Shown piece after piece: positions 11,201 through 23,799 of a stretch of 64,000 nt of DNA; the first letter of the stretch is position 1; every line of letters starts with the position of its first letter. The notes below the pieces were generated by a model. It had not been told where the DNA came from. It made no database searches and saw only the letters and a program-made list of their open reading frames with translations. The stretch lies in NCBI GenBank assembly GCA_005406025.1, contig BGZK01001417.1, positions 1-64,000 on the forward strand. Direction: 5' to 3'. The translations under genes and the position numbers were made by a program. This DNA comes from Eumeta japonica. Its lineage: Eukaryota; Arthropoda; Insecta; Lepidoptera; Psychidae.

Positions 11201-13170
11201 TTCTCGAGGGATCTTAATGAAACTCGATAGATTTATTCTTTAAGTAATCAATTTGGATATTTGCGAATATAGACAAAATCGGTAGTTTACTTTAAGAATG
11301 GTGACCATATAAAATTTTTGATTTACCAAAAAATGCTTTTTTGATCACTACTTCATCGAAAAATTTTAAGTGATATGATTTAGTTCATCATTGGGATTTT
11401 TTGCATTCATTCGTGTAATTCTGCTTATTACAAGTAACAGAGATCGACTTTCATTTCGAAAGCAGAATGGCATTTTTTGTTTATTCTATATCTTTGCGAT
11501 TATTTTCCCTAGAAGGACGAAAGGGTTGAACTGCATTTCAAAAAACTAATATTGAATTCAGACAACTGGTCGTTATTGTCAATATCATGATCATGTCACA
11601 AGTCCCATAAAGCTCAAGCCCCTCAATTTGATATAAAAAATTGTGACAGGTTATGTTTCTACTGTATAGTTATACGAACTAGATACAAAATGAAGAAGAA
11701 TAGATGATTAATAGTATTAAAACTGCACAACTTATATTAAAATTCTTCTTATATTGTAATGTGTTTTGTAAGTTAAAACGGGGAGGATCCTGCGTGTCGG
11801 AGTAGGTTCACCAGAACCTTCAAGCCGTTCTTAACTTTGGGCTTCAGCGCGCATCGGGCCAGCGCGGAAACTATGGCCTAATACCCTCTACTTAGCGGAG
11901 TGTCGACCCTTTTCTTCGTAGGGTTGGCGACTTACGCTTTGTAGTGCAGCGTTATGCGGGTTGTACGACTACAATAAAAACAAAACTCCTTAAATCTTAA
12001 AGTTCCGTTATTATACACTTAAAACTAACTGCCTTTTCTGAGTTCCTACTATATATATATATATTATTTGAATTAACACAGTACTCACAAAAATAATTTT
12101 ACTCGAACGTGACGTTTCAAAATTGGATATAATATGTAATGTGTATTATAATAACTAAAAAAAATCGAAGCAATAAAAAATTATTAGGAAGATATGTTAA
12201 TCAGCAGTATTTAAAGTAAATTAATAAATCATTATGAAATTACATTAAAATGATACGGTTAAATAAAACCATTCAAATTTTAGTCAGAGTTAAATATTTA
12301 ATCGTATTAAGAAATAATTATAAAAATGTGCCATAGTTCTCGCCAACAATTTATTACCATTTTATTTCTATTGTAATACGTACGTAAATAAACCATACAC
12401 CAAAGCAGAAAGACGTGCAAAGATTTTATTGAAAATTTCTCCATACATTTCTTATCATTTTTTTTTTAATTTTGGTTTAGAAATTTTTCTAGTTTTACTA
12501 TAAAAGGGGTAACGTATGTATATGACCAGGCGGTAAATCGTCACTATTTTTCACATACTACATGGGTTTTCAGGATTTTTAGATTTTATTACAATTCTAA
12601 TTCAATTATTGCAATCAGACAAATTTATCGAGGTGTTTTCACATATATTTCAATACGTCGCACTATTTTGTTGGCAAAAAAAGAGGCGCAATAAATATGT
12701 AATTACATTGAATTAACAACCTGATTTACATTGAAGATTATAATTTTTGGATTGTAGCTACGCAAAAATTACTGTACGAAATAAGTGTTTTGCTTAATTA
12801 ATTACTTAAAAGATGAAACACCGACTTCTTTTTTCTTTACGATACGTTTAAATACGATTCAGTAGCGTTGCGATTAAATGAGCTATAGAACCTTTTCTAC
12901 AAGAATTTTTTTGACAAAGAGTGTCAAATCTCTTTGTTTATATAGTGTAGTATATTTCTGTTTTTATCAAAATACGTGTCATATGGGAACGAAATACAGA
13001 GTACTATTATTAATTTCACATCGACTAAAATTTTATTTGTTTTGTGACATTCTTTAAGATGCAATTACGATTTTTTTAGATGAAATTGTTATAAATCAAT
13101 GTTGCTGACACGTCATGAAAGTAGTTTTATATATTTGTCACAGTAATCACAGACTATAGAGACAGTTTTA
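11200..13170. other. AT-rich non-coding stretch with one GC-rich patch
   Basis: Plain AT-rich DNA apart from 11775-11970, a GC-richer block of unknown nature (GCGCATCGGGCCAGCGCGG) with no open frame, and a short (AT)n run at about 12049-12065. Confidence 0.55.
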
Positions 13171-13289
13171 CGATGTCAAAACTTGAAAAAGAATCTTGCA
13201 TATTATATGTATATTCCTACTTTCATAGACGTATGAACATTACTAGACGAAGCTCATTCAAAGTTAATCTGCGTTTAACTACTTTTGAA

Positions 13290-13480
13290 AGTACATGTAC
13301 GCCCCGTGTGAGAACGTCAACAGCAAACATTTGTTCGTCAGCAGACGACGGCGCTATCGGCGCGCGCGGCGCAGTGCCGGCCGGGCGTAGACGCTTTTCG
13401 TCAGAAAGCTCGTCTCGTTATTTCCTCGGCGACAACGTTTATTCACATCTCAGAGAGACCCTCGAAGCCGCCATGAATTG
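13290..13480. promoter_or_regulatory. GC-rich island, candidate cis-regulatory element
   Basis: GC-rich block with GGCGCGCGCGGCGCAGTGCC near 13357. A plus-strand frame of 102 codons (13173-13481) crosses it, but half of that frame lies in AT-rich DNA and its protein resembles nothing known, so I do not call a gene. The regulatory role is inferred. Confidence 0.3.
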
Positions 13481-13710
13481 AATATTTATGTAACTCGGTT
13501 ATGACAGCGTTTAAAGGTCAAAAAGTTACCTTCGCTTCCCTCCTTGTGAAGATTTACTGCTAAGGAGAAATTATTAGCGATGCTGGAAATGTTTTCTTCT
13601 CGGCTCTCTTGTGTATATTTCCGTAATCGTATATTGATTACGTATTCTGTTCGGGTAGGTATTTGTCTCAATGTAGTCAAATCAATACGATGCAATCGGC
13701 TCAATTGCAG

Positions 13711-13945
13711 TGCGGGCGTGGCTCAACGGTTAAGACCGTTACCTTCGAAATAGAAGTACCGGGTTGGATCCCAATTACGAGTGAATCAACGAATATGTCT
13801 CTATATTAAATGTAATTAGACTAGTCGCCTTGCACAGTTCATGAATTGTCAGTTCTGGAATTGTCATCGCCATGGTAATGTAGTCGTTAAGAGCTTTCAA
13901 TTTGCTTTGAATCAGCATGGTGGGGTTAAAGTCTCAGTCCTTCAA
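13711..13945 (+). mobile_element. tRNA-like SINE candidate, two tRNA-like units
   Basis: TGGCTCAACGG at 13719-13729 resembles an RNA polymerase III A box and GGTTGGATCCC at 13762-13772 a B box, 43 bp apart as in tRNA-derived SINE heads. About 155 bp downstream a second, weaker pair occurs: TGGTAATGTAGTCGTTAAGA (13873-13892) and GGGTTAAAGTCTC (13923-13935). No acceptor stem closes around the first unit, so it is not a functional tRNA. Read as a SINE or tRNA-pseudogene dimer; the family is unknown. Confidence 0.45.
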
Positions 13946-14419
13946 TTTAAAATTAAAAAGACAGAAAAGATATAGAGTAACCGTTTACAACAATTTTATT
14001 TTTTAGAGTAATTTAGGAAGTTAATCACTCCTCAAAAGTCTACCTGAATAATGCTTGTCTGATTTTGCACAGAAGAGTATGGGTAAGCAAAAGTGATTGC
14101 GGATATAAAAAAAATATACTCCCAGAGGGTTATTTACATTACTAGGAAATCTTTATCAAATACGGAAATTTCAATTTTTCATAGCGGGGAACCGGGAACT
14201 AAAACCTCGATCGCGAGTTTCGCCACCCGCCAAATTTAATTCCTCGGAGATGTGAAAAGTAGATTAAAAAGATTCTTTTCCGAACTCTCAATATATGTGC
14301 AAAGATAATTGAAAAAATGATATATGCAAATTAAAAACAGATAGGTGATTCGGTATTCTACTTTTGAACGAGACTGAAATGAAAGGTAGTGATAGGAGTC
14401 ATCAAACACGGATCCTTTT

Positions 14420-15815
14420 GAAATATTACCCCAGACCAATAAATATAAGTATTGATCTGGCTGGAGGATGCTTCATCCTACCAGAAACGTTATCCAGATG
14501 CGTAAGCAGTTACGAATATATGAATACGGCGTGCAGCTTCGTTCTTCTGGATAGAGCGAAGGAATTGCAAGTGGTTCAGGGTAACAAATCTTTAAATCAT
14601 AACGCCGTTACATTTAGTATGAGCATCGGAAGGCGGCCCGGTCCTGGAGCTTCCTACGGTACACAGATCTACAACACGCCAAAGGTTCGGTGGTCGGAGT
14701 TTCTAACAGCACTTGACATCGCGAAAGAAGAACAGGCTTTCACTGTCGAGATGGTGGAATCTGCGGATTTATGCGAACAATTCGACGGGGTCGTGGGACT
14801 GTATACCAAGTGCATACAACATACATACGACGCTACCATACTTCAGAAGTGTTTGACGCAAAGAATAAACCTCCACTGGTGGAGTCCTAACTTCTATAAG
14901 TTAGGATAAGCTGAAAAAAAGATGCGTATACTAAAAAACGGCACATCCGAAACGCGGCCCCCAGTCGACGCCAATACAAGGTTGAGGAATATGGGAGAGA
15001 TAAAGAGGTCTACGAACAGGCTGCAGCGGATGCCCAGACGACGAGCTAGAAACGATTTTGCTCAGCCAGGACAGGGAGATCTACGGAGTTGTTAGGGATA
15101 TACGAAAAAACCGGGCGGACGTATTACTTAAAGATAACTCGGGACGAACTTGTAGCCCAAACGAGCCCGAAATTTTTCTGGCAAATACCTTCTTTCCTGC
15201 TGACCAAATGGACACTGATAGTCCGTATTATACGGAACTCAGAAGACAACTGACGGTAATGACTGTCCACTGGAGACTGAATACCTTGGCTCGAAAGATC
15301 CACCTATTTATCAGGCCCTAAGTAAAAATGGCTTGAAAGGCATTCATCCCTAATAAGGCCCTGGGATAGACGGAGTCACCTACGTTATCTGCCAGGCTCT
15401 CATCTTGCGGGACCTGGGATTGTTTCTGGGTGTGGCAAATAAATTCTTACGGCTGAGATACTTCCTCTGAGCGTGGAAAGTGGCGGGCGTAAAGGTCATT
15501 CCAAAGCCGAGTAAGGACAATTATTCCCGTCCGAAATCTTATCGTCCCATAGGTCTTCTCTTTGTAATGGATAAAACCGTGAAAAGGTCTGGCAAATTCG
15601 TTGGCACGTGCTGTCTAAGTTGTAGATAATATAGTTTCATGCTATAGTGTAGATCAGAAGACTCCTTGTATGATCTGATGACACACATATAAAGTGAATC
15701 AAACTTCAAAAAAATTATGTTGATAGTATTATTGAACATCGATATCTCACACAAATCTAATTGGTGGCGTATTAAACAATGGCCACCAGCTTAGCGCCCG
15801 AAACCAAAGGCTTTG
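14420..15815 (+). mobile_element. R1-clade non-LTR retrotransposon, internal fragment
   Basis: Matches the better preserved copy at 43.1-47.2 kb. The longest open piece (14364-14909) reads NHNAVTFSM, IYNTPKVRWSEFLTALD and a run ending WWSPNF, equivalent to the segment joining endonuclease and reverse transcriptase. After a frameshift comes ETIL, then LLKDNSG and FLANTFFPADQMD (15120-15215), then KALGIDGVTYVICQA, an N-terminal RT motif (about 15353-15400), and KPSKDNYSRPKSYRPIGLL (15503-15560). The copy decays near 15600-15815 around NNAWW-like sequence, before the catalytic box. Both ends are missing. Several stops and shifts make it non-functional. It retains 31 bp near 15453 that the other copy has lost. 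Confidence 0.8.
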
Positions 15816-16885
15816 CATGAAACAATAAACGTGGGTATATAAAAAAATCTGCCAATTGCAAATCGGACTTGCACTCGGAGGGTTTCATACCAGCGTAAAA
15901 CATAGAACATAACTAACATTTTACAAATGTTTAAAAAAAACAAGAACTTATTTTAAGGTTTAACAAAAAATGTCGAAAAAATCATGTTTCTTGTATGGGG
16001 GCCCTGTTTAATTAGTTTTTCCACCCGTATATTTTTTTACTTCCGTGTGGCTGTCATAAAATAGTGTCATTTGTTAGCTTGAAGTAGCGGATATTATTGA
16101 GAAACATCTATAGCACTTTATAAGCAACACTACATAGTATAGCGTTTGACGTGAACAAATATAACACCCGCAGACGCGACACTGCCTTATTCGGTTTGTG
16201 TCGTTGCTTTTTTTTGCTCTACTTTCACGGCGTTGAAATATTCGGTGCTCTTTCTTTTTTTTCTTTACGTTATATCATTTTTCTCTCTCATTTAATGAAA
16301 TATGTCTAAACTAGACACGTCTTTGAAATTTCATTCCTAATTCTTGTCCAATTATAGATCATAAAATCGCTGTCTAAGAAGTTGGACTTCAAATAACTTG
16401 CGATCGTCATTCGAAATTATCGTGCGCGGTAAAAAACGGAAGTAATTTAAAAAATAGCTGTAGAATTATTCTTTTAACTTATGTTTAAAAGTTCTATTCA
16501 GATATTATAATATAATTAAGAACATGAGAAAAAAATGAAATAAATTTGTTTGAGTGCTTATCACGTGAAAATACACTATGGACTAGTTATTATGGAATAT
16601 TTATTTGAAATTAAAGACAGATATTTTAAGTTTATGTCTAATATATGGATTGCTATTAAAGAAGTATTTTTCTCATAAAGCTTTTAATTGGTTATGACTA
16701 ATATCGCCCAAGTTCACAACATTATAATATTAAATGGTAACATAACAAAAGGTAATAAATAAAAACGAGAAAAGACGGCTTTTTACATTTTCGTCAGTAT
16801 ATTATTATTTCTGATACACTGAAGTATCAAGTGTTTGTCAATTTATAAAGTCGCTCGCAATAATATCAAAATGCTATGTATTTTC
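15816..16885. other. AT-rich non-coding stretch
   Basis: Nothing recognised. T-rich runs around 16200-16270. Confidence 0.6.
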
Positions 16886-17550
16886 CGTGTTTATAGAGGC
16901 GGGCCCGAATTCGACCATCGACAATAACGAGTTGTGTACGATTCGAGCGGATGAATGGCCGCACTCCCGAGGCGACTTCTGATGAGAGCGAAATTGATTT
17001 AATGGACGAAGTTATCGGACGCCGCACGCGCAACAATAGCCGTGGTCGTCGCCGGGGGCGGGCGCCCGCCGCTAGCGCGTTTCGTCGGACTCGTAACTCG
17101 TGTACACAATCCGATAAAATTTGCGTACACGCATGAGCGTATCGAAAGGGCGCGGCGGTGAGGAATCAATTTGGAATTTCGTCGAAGTTACTCGAATAAA
17201 TCAGCCGACTCCGGGCGGTTATCTGACAACTTCGAGGATTTATATGTCGGAGCCGGAGTTCAGACGGGATACGTCGGAGTTTCAATAAACCGGGCCGTTG
17301 ACGAGTGTCGAACGCAAGGATATGAGCTTTCGTGTATGAGGAATTATTAACGCGGCGGGATTAGGAACCGGCGCGCGCGCCGCGCGGATCGCCCGAGATC
17401 TTTGCACTCGCCCGCTTCTCATGTTCGATATTGCGGTGATCTCACGGCGGTTTTGGTGTTTGCCATGCTCGATCGGGTACAGAAATACTAGCCGGTAATA
17501 AGTCGGCTCTACTTCACGATTAGGCCTGTGCGTGGGGAGACCGTATCTAA
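16886..17550. promoter_or_regulatory. GC-rich island with exon-like start
   Basis: About 650 bp of GC-rich sequence with sharp borders. A plausible splice acceptor, TTTTCCGTGTTTATAG, ends at 16896. From 16897 one frame stays open to 17136 and includes an ATG at 16951 followed by an acidic stretch (ESEIDLMDEV) and an Arg/Gly-rich stretch (RGRRRGRAP). A second frame runs from 16896 to a stop after about 28 codons. Neither matches a family I know. It could be a real terminal exon, but a conserved non-coding element is equally likely. Confidence 0.3.
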
Positions 17551-17945
17551 ACGAGGCGCCTACTGTAATAATGAACAGTCAATTTAAAATTATAGTAAGT
17601 CAGCGAAAAATTGCGCAATAAATACTCGTAAATTTATTATTATTTAATATTATTGCTAGTATTTAAGACGTTTTTCTGCAAAGCACGTGTAATTTTAAAC
17701 AACGAGGATGCAATTGTTTGTATGTTTACCAAAAATTGTTACCTATAAAATAATGAAATCCGAGGGTTTCTAGCTGTTATTTTCAGATTTCAGATGTTAG
17801 GAAAATAGACTTCTTCCGGTTTATCGTCATTTTATTCGAGTATATTTGTAATCTCAGTATGAATTTAGTTCCTTTGGATTAAATTACTAAAGTTCTCGCA
17901 TAACAATGACAGTACTGATGTTACAATATGAAATTTAAATTCTAC
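17551..17945. other. AT-rich non-coding stretch
   Basis: Nothing recognised. Confidence 0.6.
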
Positions 17946-17949
17946 GTAG

Positions 17950-19140
17950 GGCGCTCAGAAAATTTCTGAAATGAATGAGAAAAAACTGTTATGAATAGTC
18001 AAAACATAAATTTATTACTTTTAAAATATTCTCCGTTAACATAAATGCACTTTTTCATGCGAATAAACCAATTTTGAAAACACTTATACCACTCCTCCTG
18101 GTGACCTTGGAAAAATGTTTTTCATACTCTTCAACAGAATTTTCTGGTGATAAATATCTTTAACCGCGTGATTGGTACTTAATTTTTGTAAACAAAAAAA
18201 CTCACAAGGTGCCACGTTGGGATGTATGCAGGATTGCTCATAAGTTCTACGTTTTTCTCCTTAAAAAATGTATTTGTCTGTTTGGCCTGTGAGAACTGGC
18301 ATTGTCGTGATGCAAGATATACGAGGTTTACGGTTATTTTAATGGAGTTCGTCAATAACTTCTGGCAAACAAATGGTCGTGTATCAATCACTGTTTACGG
18401 TACATCAATTCTCCAAAGCAACAGTAGCCACGTGTCCAGTTTTATTAAAAAAGAGAAGTGATATTCCGCTTAGAAGCACTTCGCTCGCCACTTTGGTTGC
18501 TTTCGGCTCAAATCTATAGACCTATACGGTCGATTGGTGCTTTGTTTTAGGGTCGTAGTAATAAATCCATATTTCGTCACCTGTTATTATATCTCACACC
18601 AAATTTGACGACCTTTCTTTGACTAAAGTAAGCATGGTATTACACCAAGTGATGGGATCCGTTTTTGGAGCCTCAGTCAAATTGTGTGGGATCCTCCGCT
18701 ACTACAACTTTTTCATACCCAAATGTTTACGTAAGATTAATTGTATTTAACTCATGTTTGTGTCTAAAGATGTCCTTATCTCACGGTATGTAACATGTCT
18801 GTTTGTTTCGATCATACGGAGTACAGTATTTGTTGTTCACAGCGGTGGACGGGCGACCATCAACGAAATTCGTTAGTGAGAATGACACGACCGCGCTTGA
18901 ATTCTGCAAACTAGTTATAATTAGTCGTCTTGCATGGTGCTTTATTGCCAAAAGCAGTTCAAAGTCGAGTGAGGCTCTTCTGAGCTGTCAAATTACAATG
19001 AGAATTGTAGGGTTTCCTAAGATACTACTCAAATATTCACGACTTAGATCCGTAATGATGAAGACACGCAGTTTTTAAAATGACGCCAGAGTGTAAAAGT
19101 AATTGATACTTAGATAAAACGAACTGTATTCTACTGTCAA
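17950..19140 (-). mobile_element. Decayed mariner-family DNA transposon
   Basis: About 1.2 kb, read on the minus strand, carries a mariner transposase broken by many stops and frameshifts. In order from the N-terminal side the remains read GRPSTAVNN (about 18840-18870), RIPHNLTEAPKT (about 18650-18690), GDEIWIY with the first catalytic Asp (18561-18581), TGHVATVALEN, HHDNASSH with the second catalytic Asp (about 18295-18320), ELMSNPAYIP (about 18210-18240) and EEYEKHFSKV with FKIG (18075-18130). The third catalytic Asp region (normally PDLAPCDFF-like) is damaged. Length fits a full mariner of about 1.3 kb. I could not pair terminal inverted repeats, so the ends are approximate. It can no longer make an enzyme. 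Confidence 0.85.
18070..18960 (-). pseudogene. mariner transposase pseudogene
   Basis: The coding remains inside the mariner copy. The family enzyme cuts and pastes DNA using a DD34D catalytic triad. The first two catalytic Asp contexts (GDExWIY and HDNASSH) can still be read, but in different frames. The longest open piece (18179-18391) covers residues from the loss-of-frame point after INxVNLVY to the damaged third motif. More than ten stops or shifts are needed to read through, so this is an old copy. Confidence 0.8.
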
Positions 19141-19545
19141 AGAAATTAATTTTCCAATGTAATAACTATTTATTAAATAATGTTTATGTAAGTGGTCAGT
19201 TCCAGAAACTTATATTACGCCCTAAGTAATATTGAACTTGAAATTATCGTAACTAATACATTTCGAATAAAAAATGCATTAAATATAATAATTTGCCAAA
19301 TTCCATAATTTACTGAGGAAAATCCGAGAGCCTGTTAAAAATTTAAGTTTTACTAAAAACTATCTTAGGAATAAAGCATGTTGGATTGTATTAAAGGATT
19401 TTACCACAAACAAAGAAAAAAACAATCTATTATTTTATCATCAGTTATCCTACATCCGATATGAGACGATGGTAATACAAACGCTTGTGTAGTGTTACCG
19501 AACAAAAATAAAACGACTTCCTTGAGCCGTGAAACATCGAAGCAA
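19141..19545. other. AT-rich non-coding stretch
   Basis: Nothing recognised. Confidence 0.6.
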
Positions 19546-19549
19546 TACG

Positions 19550-20720
19550 ATACGGAAGCAGAAGTGAGGTTCCACGTGTCGCGCCCTCAGACGTCGACGG
19601 CAAAGATATCAAAGCCCGTTCGATCATCCGCTAACAGGATGGGAGAGCAGACGCCGCCGTGAGATTTCCTCCGGATCGCGGCGGCCCGACTCCGAGCTGC
19701 GGTGATCTGCCGGGGTTCTTCGTACACGCACATGCGATCCGCCTTTATCTCGGAGATTATAGATAGCCGTGACGTAATGAGTTATCATTGGACGAATCGA
19801 ATGGACGTGGCCGATGTACTAAACCCGAGTCCGCGAATATTTTTCGGGGGCCGGGGAAAGGGAAGGGAACGATGACGGTTGTGAGAGGTTATTGTATTTG
19901 CCTCACAAGTTTTATTTAGTTGGTTGCTTATTAGAATGTAGTTTTTGTGCGTGATCACGTTAAATAGGTCTTAAAAAATTTACTCGTACCGACCTAAAGT
20001 TATACGTGTCCTAAATCATTCGTGAAATAGTCGCCGTATTAAAAAAAATGTTATACGGATATTAGTTCCGGGTTGGATTAATTTAATTTCGCAGATGAAT
20101 TCGAGATAAAGAGTAAGCCAAACGACGACGTAGATGGACGCCTGACGACGGCGAGCGACCTGCTGTCGTGGGGTCGACGACGCATACGGTGGCGAGGTTC
20201 TAAAAAGCATCCATCGAGGAAGCTCCGGAGGCGAGTTCGGTAGACAGAGAGCCGGACGGATCGGGCTACGAAACGCACTTCGAGGACTAGATTACGCCGA
20301 CGCACACTCACCGCTAAGCGTAACAAATTAGCTTTCCGCCGACGACCGAGTCAAAACGCTCCACGGCGCCGCGCATACAAACGTCGAGCCTCCGAATTAA
20401 GTGACGTCAGTGGGTTCGTTAATTACCCGAACGGGAGGCGGGCGGCGCTGCGGGCGCGGCCGGATCAATTAGCGCGGGCTTCCTGCGGAACCCTGCGAGT
20501 CATCGCGGTCCGAACGTCTGTTTTCTTGAATGCCCCTCGGTAATTAGAACCTTTTAGTTTAAAAGTTTTAAACGTTAACGAACGTTTTATTAACCTTTCG
20601 GCTTCCGACCGCCCGGCGCGGCCGCCGGCGTCTGTGTTAAGGCTGCGTTAAAGCGAACGGATATCGCAACATAATTGGGGTTAACCCTAATACGGATCGA
20701 ACTGCTATCGTTCTTGTGGA
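19550..20720. promoter_or_regulatory. Largest GC-rich island, candidate regulatory block
   Basis: Two GC-rich parts (19550-19880 and 20080-20720) joined by a short AT-rich bridge. Sites seen include ATF-type GTGACGTAATGAG near 19770, a perfect CRE TGACGTCA at 20402-20409 with TTAATTA ten bases on (20419-20425), a second TCAATTAGCG near 20464, and GATA-type CTTTATCTC near 19743. Minus-strand open frames of 60-82 codons overlap each other in different frames and do not resemble proteins. Cis-regulatory function is inferred from composition and motif clustering. Confidence 0.35.
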
Positions 20721-23700
20721 GGTTAAATTAAACTTCGAGCTGATCCTTTACGAACTTCTGTTCGAATAAAAATTAGTAAACAATTATCAAACAGCCCCAG
20801 TTAAGTGAGACTAAAAAATAATTATTTTCCTGGACATAGTTTATAACTAGTTGTTTTATTTGCTATAATTTACATAGATGTTTGTAAATGCTATTCTTAG
20901 TAGCAAAAGATAAAAAAATACTTTTAATATATGTGTATATAATACTAATTGATACATGTATGCATATAATATTTCATAGCAAGTACAAAAATGCGCTTAA
21001 TAGTTATTAAAAAAAACCTTGCTTATGTTTTATAAATGAAAATTCTAACTGGTATCTTATTACAAAAAACATTTCTCGTAAACATTTTATAATTAAGGAC
21101 GTTGAATTGAAAATTAAGTGCAATATAATTACACAAGTAAGAGTTATTTAATGAAACCGTCATAAAGTTGAATTTATTAATAAGCAAAAATAATATCTTT
21201 ATCATTGCAATAACTTCATGAATATTTTGTAGTTTATGAAAAATACTTTTAACTATTAAACAGTAATCTTTTAGTTAAATAACGTTTTCATGCACAATTA
21301 ATTGTTAGCTGGGATATATAAAAAAGAAAAAAGTTTAAATTTACCTAGCTTCATCTACAACTTATAAAAGAGGAGATTTAAATGAAATTTCTACAGCTAT
21401 GATTGTGTAGTGCTTTAGTACATTATAGTAGATGTAGACTGCATATAGAATTACGGTTCATTGTTACCTCTAGATAATATTCTTTAACCTCTTGAAAGTT
21501 GTAATAGTAATGGGCATTTTGTCCTTATTAAACAGTCTCAGCTCCCTTATCATTTGGAAGCGTCTCGATTGTCCGTTGCTAATAGGCTATGTGACTTCAC
21601 AATAAAGTCAATATGGCCCCCCCTAAATAAAAGAAACAGTGATTGTACAGTGCCATGCTGGGTATCAAATGAAAAGCCATTTAAGGATCCTTATTAAGGG
21701 TAGCTTGCTGCTGTTTTATTGTATTGTAATAATTTTAATACAATATTGTAATAAGTTCCTTATCCTTCCTTCCTTATATATATTAATAAGATATGTTCCT
21801 TATCCTGTTGTTATTCTTAGGATATTATGACGTACCAGCGCGGTTTACTCTGGACATTGTTGTCTATGCATCACATTAAAATATACGTGCAGTTTGTATA
21901 CTTAATAGATGATAAATGTTGAATACTTTGTAAATGAGAATGTTGGACAATAATATGTCCTTATTTAAAATTCTTAGAGAACTTTTTTTTGTTTTATTTT
22001 TGATTATTTTTACAACTGTTATTTTTTTCGGACGCGTTGTTAAGTTTGATCTATTTGTCCAACTTTGGCCAAGGTTTCGTGGTTCATGTCGCTTTCTGCA
22101 TACTTTTGGACAAGTGAATCCATTCCGTGACGTTTTTTGACGTTTTGAGCTTTATCATCGATTCTGGCAATTGATGTCTTTCAGATAGTCCTCTACACTT
22201 TGAATTTCAAAGAATTGCTTCTAATAAAATTGTTTTATGGCAACAAAAATATAGGATAACACTTGTTATAGGACACCACCTGATTCATTTCTGAAAGCCG
22301 AAAATTAAAACATTGATTTTTGGAGTATGCATGTACGTATAGAAGCGACGGCAACAATAAACAATTTATTAAAATAATAATAATAATCTTTTAATGCTGG
22401 ATAGTAGTAAGGACGCATAATATTGAATAGTTATAGTTTTCTTTCGCCTGCTAAAAAATACGTCACAGTTCTCTATGAGTCCATCCGTAAGTCTGTTTTT
22501 ATTTTCTAATTTCACGTTTCTTTCATTTCACTCACATTCAAAGACGTATTCTGTTCACAGAAGCGATGTATCGCTTCGTTGTAGGCCAGGTTGTTACACT
22601 GAAACCAAAGGAGGGGCCCAGATACCCTCGAATAAGTTAGGTTCTCTACGTCATTGTATGGATATGGAGCATAAAGGACCAAATTAATATATACCAAATG
22701 CAATGAATAAAATGAATAAAAAAAAAAATAACACTCCATGAAATTTTATAATTTATTACGAGTATCCGACGTTACAGATTGTATTATTGTATCACATCTG
22801 ATTGTGCGCAACTTTGCTGGTATCCTTTGTGCACAGAATACGATGACTTAGTCTTATAAATAGAGCCGGTCTTTAATCTATCTAGATGTTCTACTCAAAG
22901 AAACTCAAAATTATTTACCTATTTTAAATTCAATGGTCACATAAATTCGAAATTTAGATCTTTTTTGCTAACATTATAGGTATGTAGGTGTGCAACTTAA
23001 GAATTAATATAATATGATAAATATTGATAATAATATAAACTCATGCCTATTTCCTCAAAGAGTAGACAAAGACTATACATTTCCATTTTTTTAATATGCC
23101 ATTAATTTGGATTTTCTAGGGCGACTTTTGCCGATCTTCCATTTCATACATTCACTCTATAGATTTATTTTTTCTTCCTCATCATCTTTTCTCTAACATG
23201 AAAATACGTATTACACTAAAAAGAAAAAAATCTAACATGCAAATAGTAGTTACCTAAGAAAATATCATTATACAATTAGCTAAAAAATTGGTTGATGGTA
23301 TTTCGATAAAACAAAACAATTAATAATTATGTAATTTCATTCCCCGGACTGCGATCGTCAAAATAAAAAATACTCGCTTATGAATGCGACAATTTACTAT
23401 TCATTATAATACAAATAATTTAATTTCAGTTTTTTAAATTGCTGCAAACTTATTATGCTCTAAAAACACTGTGACGTATTCAGCATTCGCGAATTACTTT
23501 TCGTGATTTGCGTTAATTTAATGCAATGATTTAAGTACATTTCAGAAAAAGAAACGAAAGCAGTATGTAGGCTCGATAAAGTTGATAGAGCCTAACAGAA
23601 CTGTTTGTTGTTTTCAGTAAGAACTGTCTCAGAAACCTAAAATTTAATTAGCGCCCTAAAACATCGTTCCGTTTCGTTATAAAAAGGTAAACACCACCTT

Positions 23701-23790
23701 ACCTAGTGCGATATATTATGGCTTCATTGTGAAGGAAGAAAAACGCTTTTTTTTCCTTTTTATGTTTTAGCTGACGCGTACGAAAATCAC
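20721..23790. other. Long AT-rich non-coding stretch
   Basis: About 3 kb with no recognisable gene or repeat. Short open frames (21639-21830, 21934-22140, 22475-22687 and the minus-strand 22512-22739) have AT-driven, hydrophobic translations and overlap on opposite strands, so I treat them as chance. Confidence 0.55.
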
Positions 23791-23799
23791 GAGTTATTT

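Noticed and set aside
13173..13481. 102-codon plus-strand open frame
   Set aside because: Its first half is AT-rich non-coding-like and its second half lies in a GC-rich island. No domain, signal peptide or homologue recognised.
13711..13790. Functional tRNA gene
   Set aside because: A- and B-box-like words are present, but no acceptor stem pairs around them and no clear anticodon arm forms.
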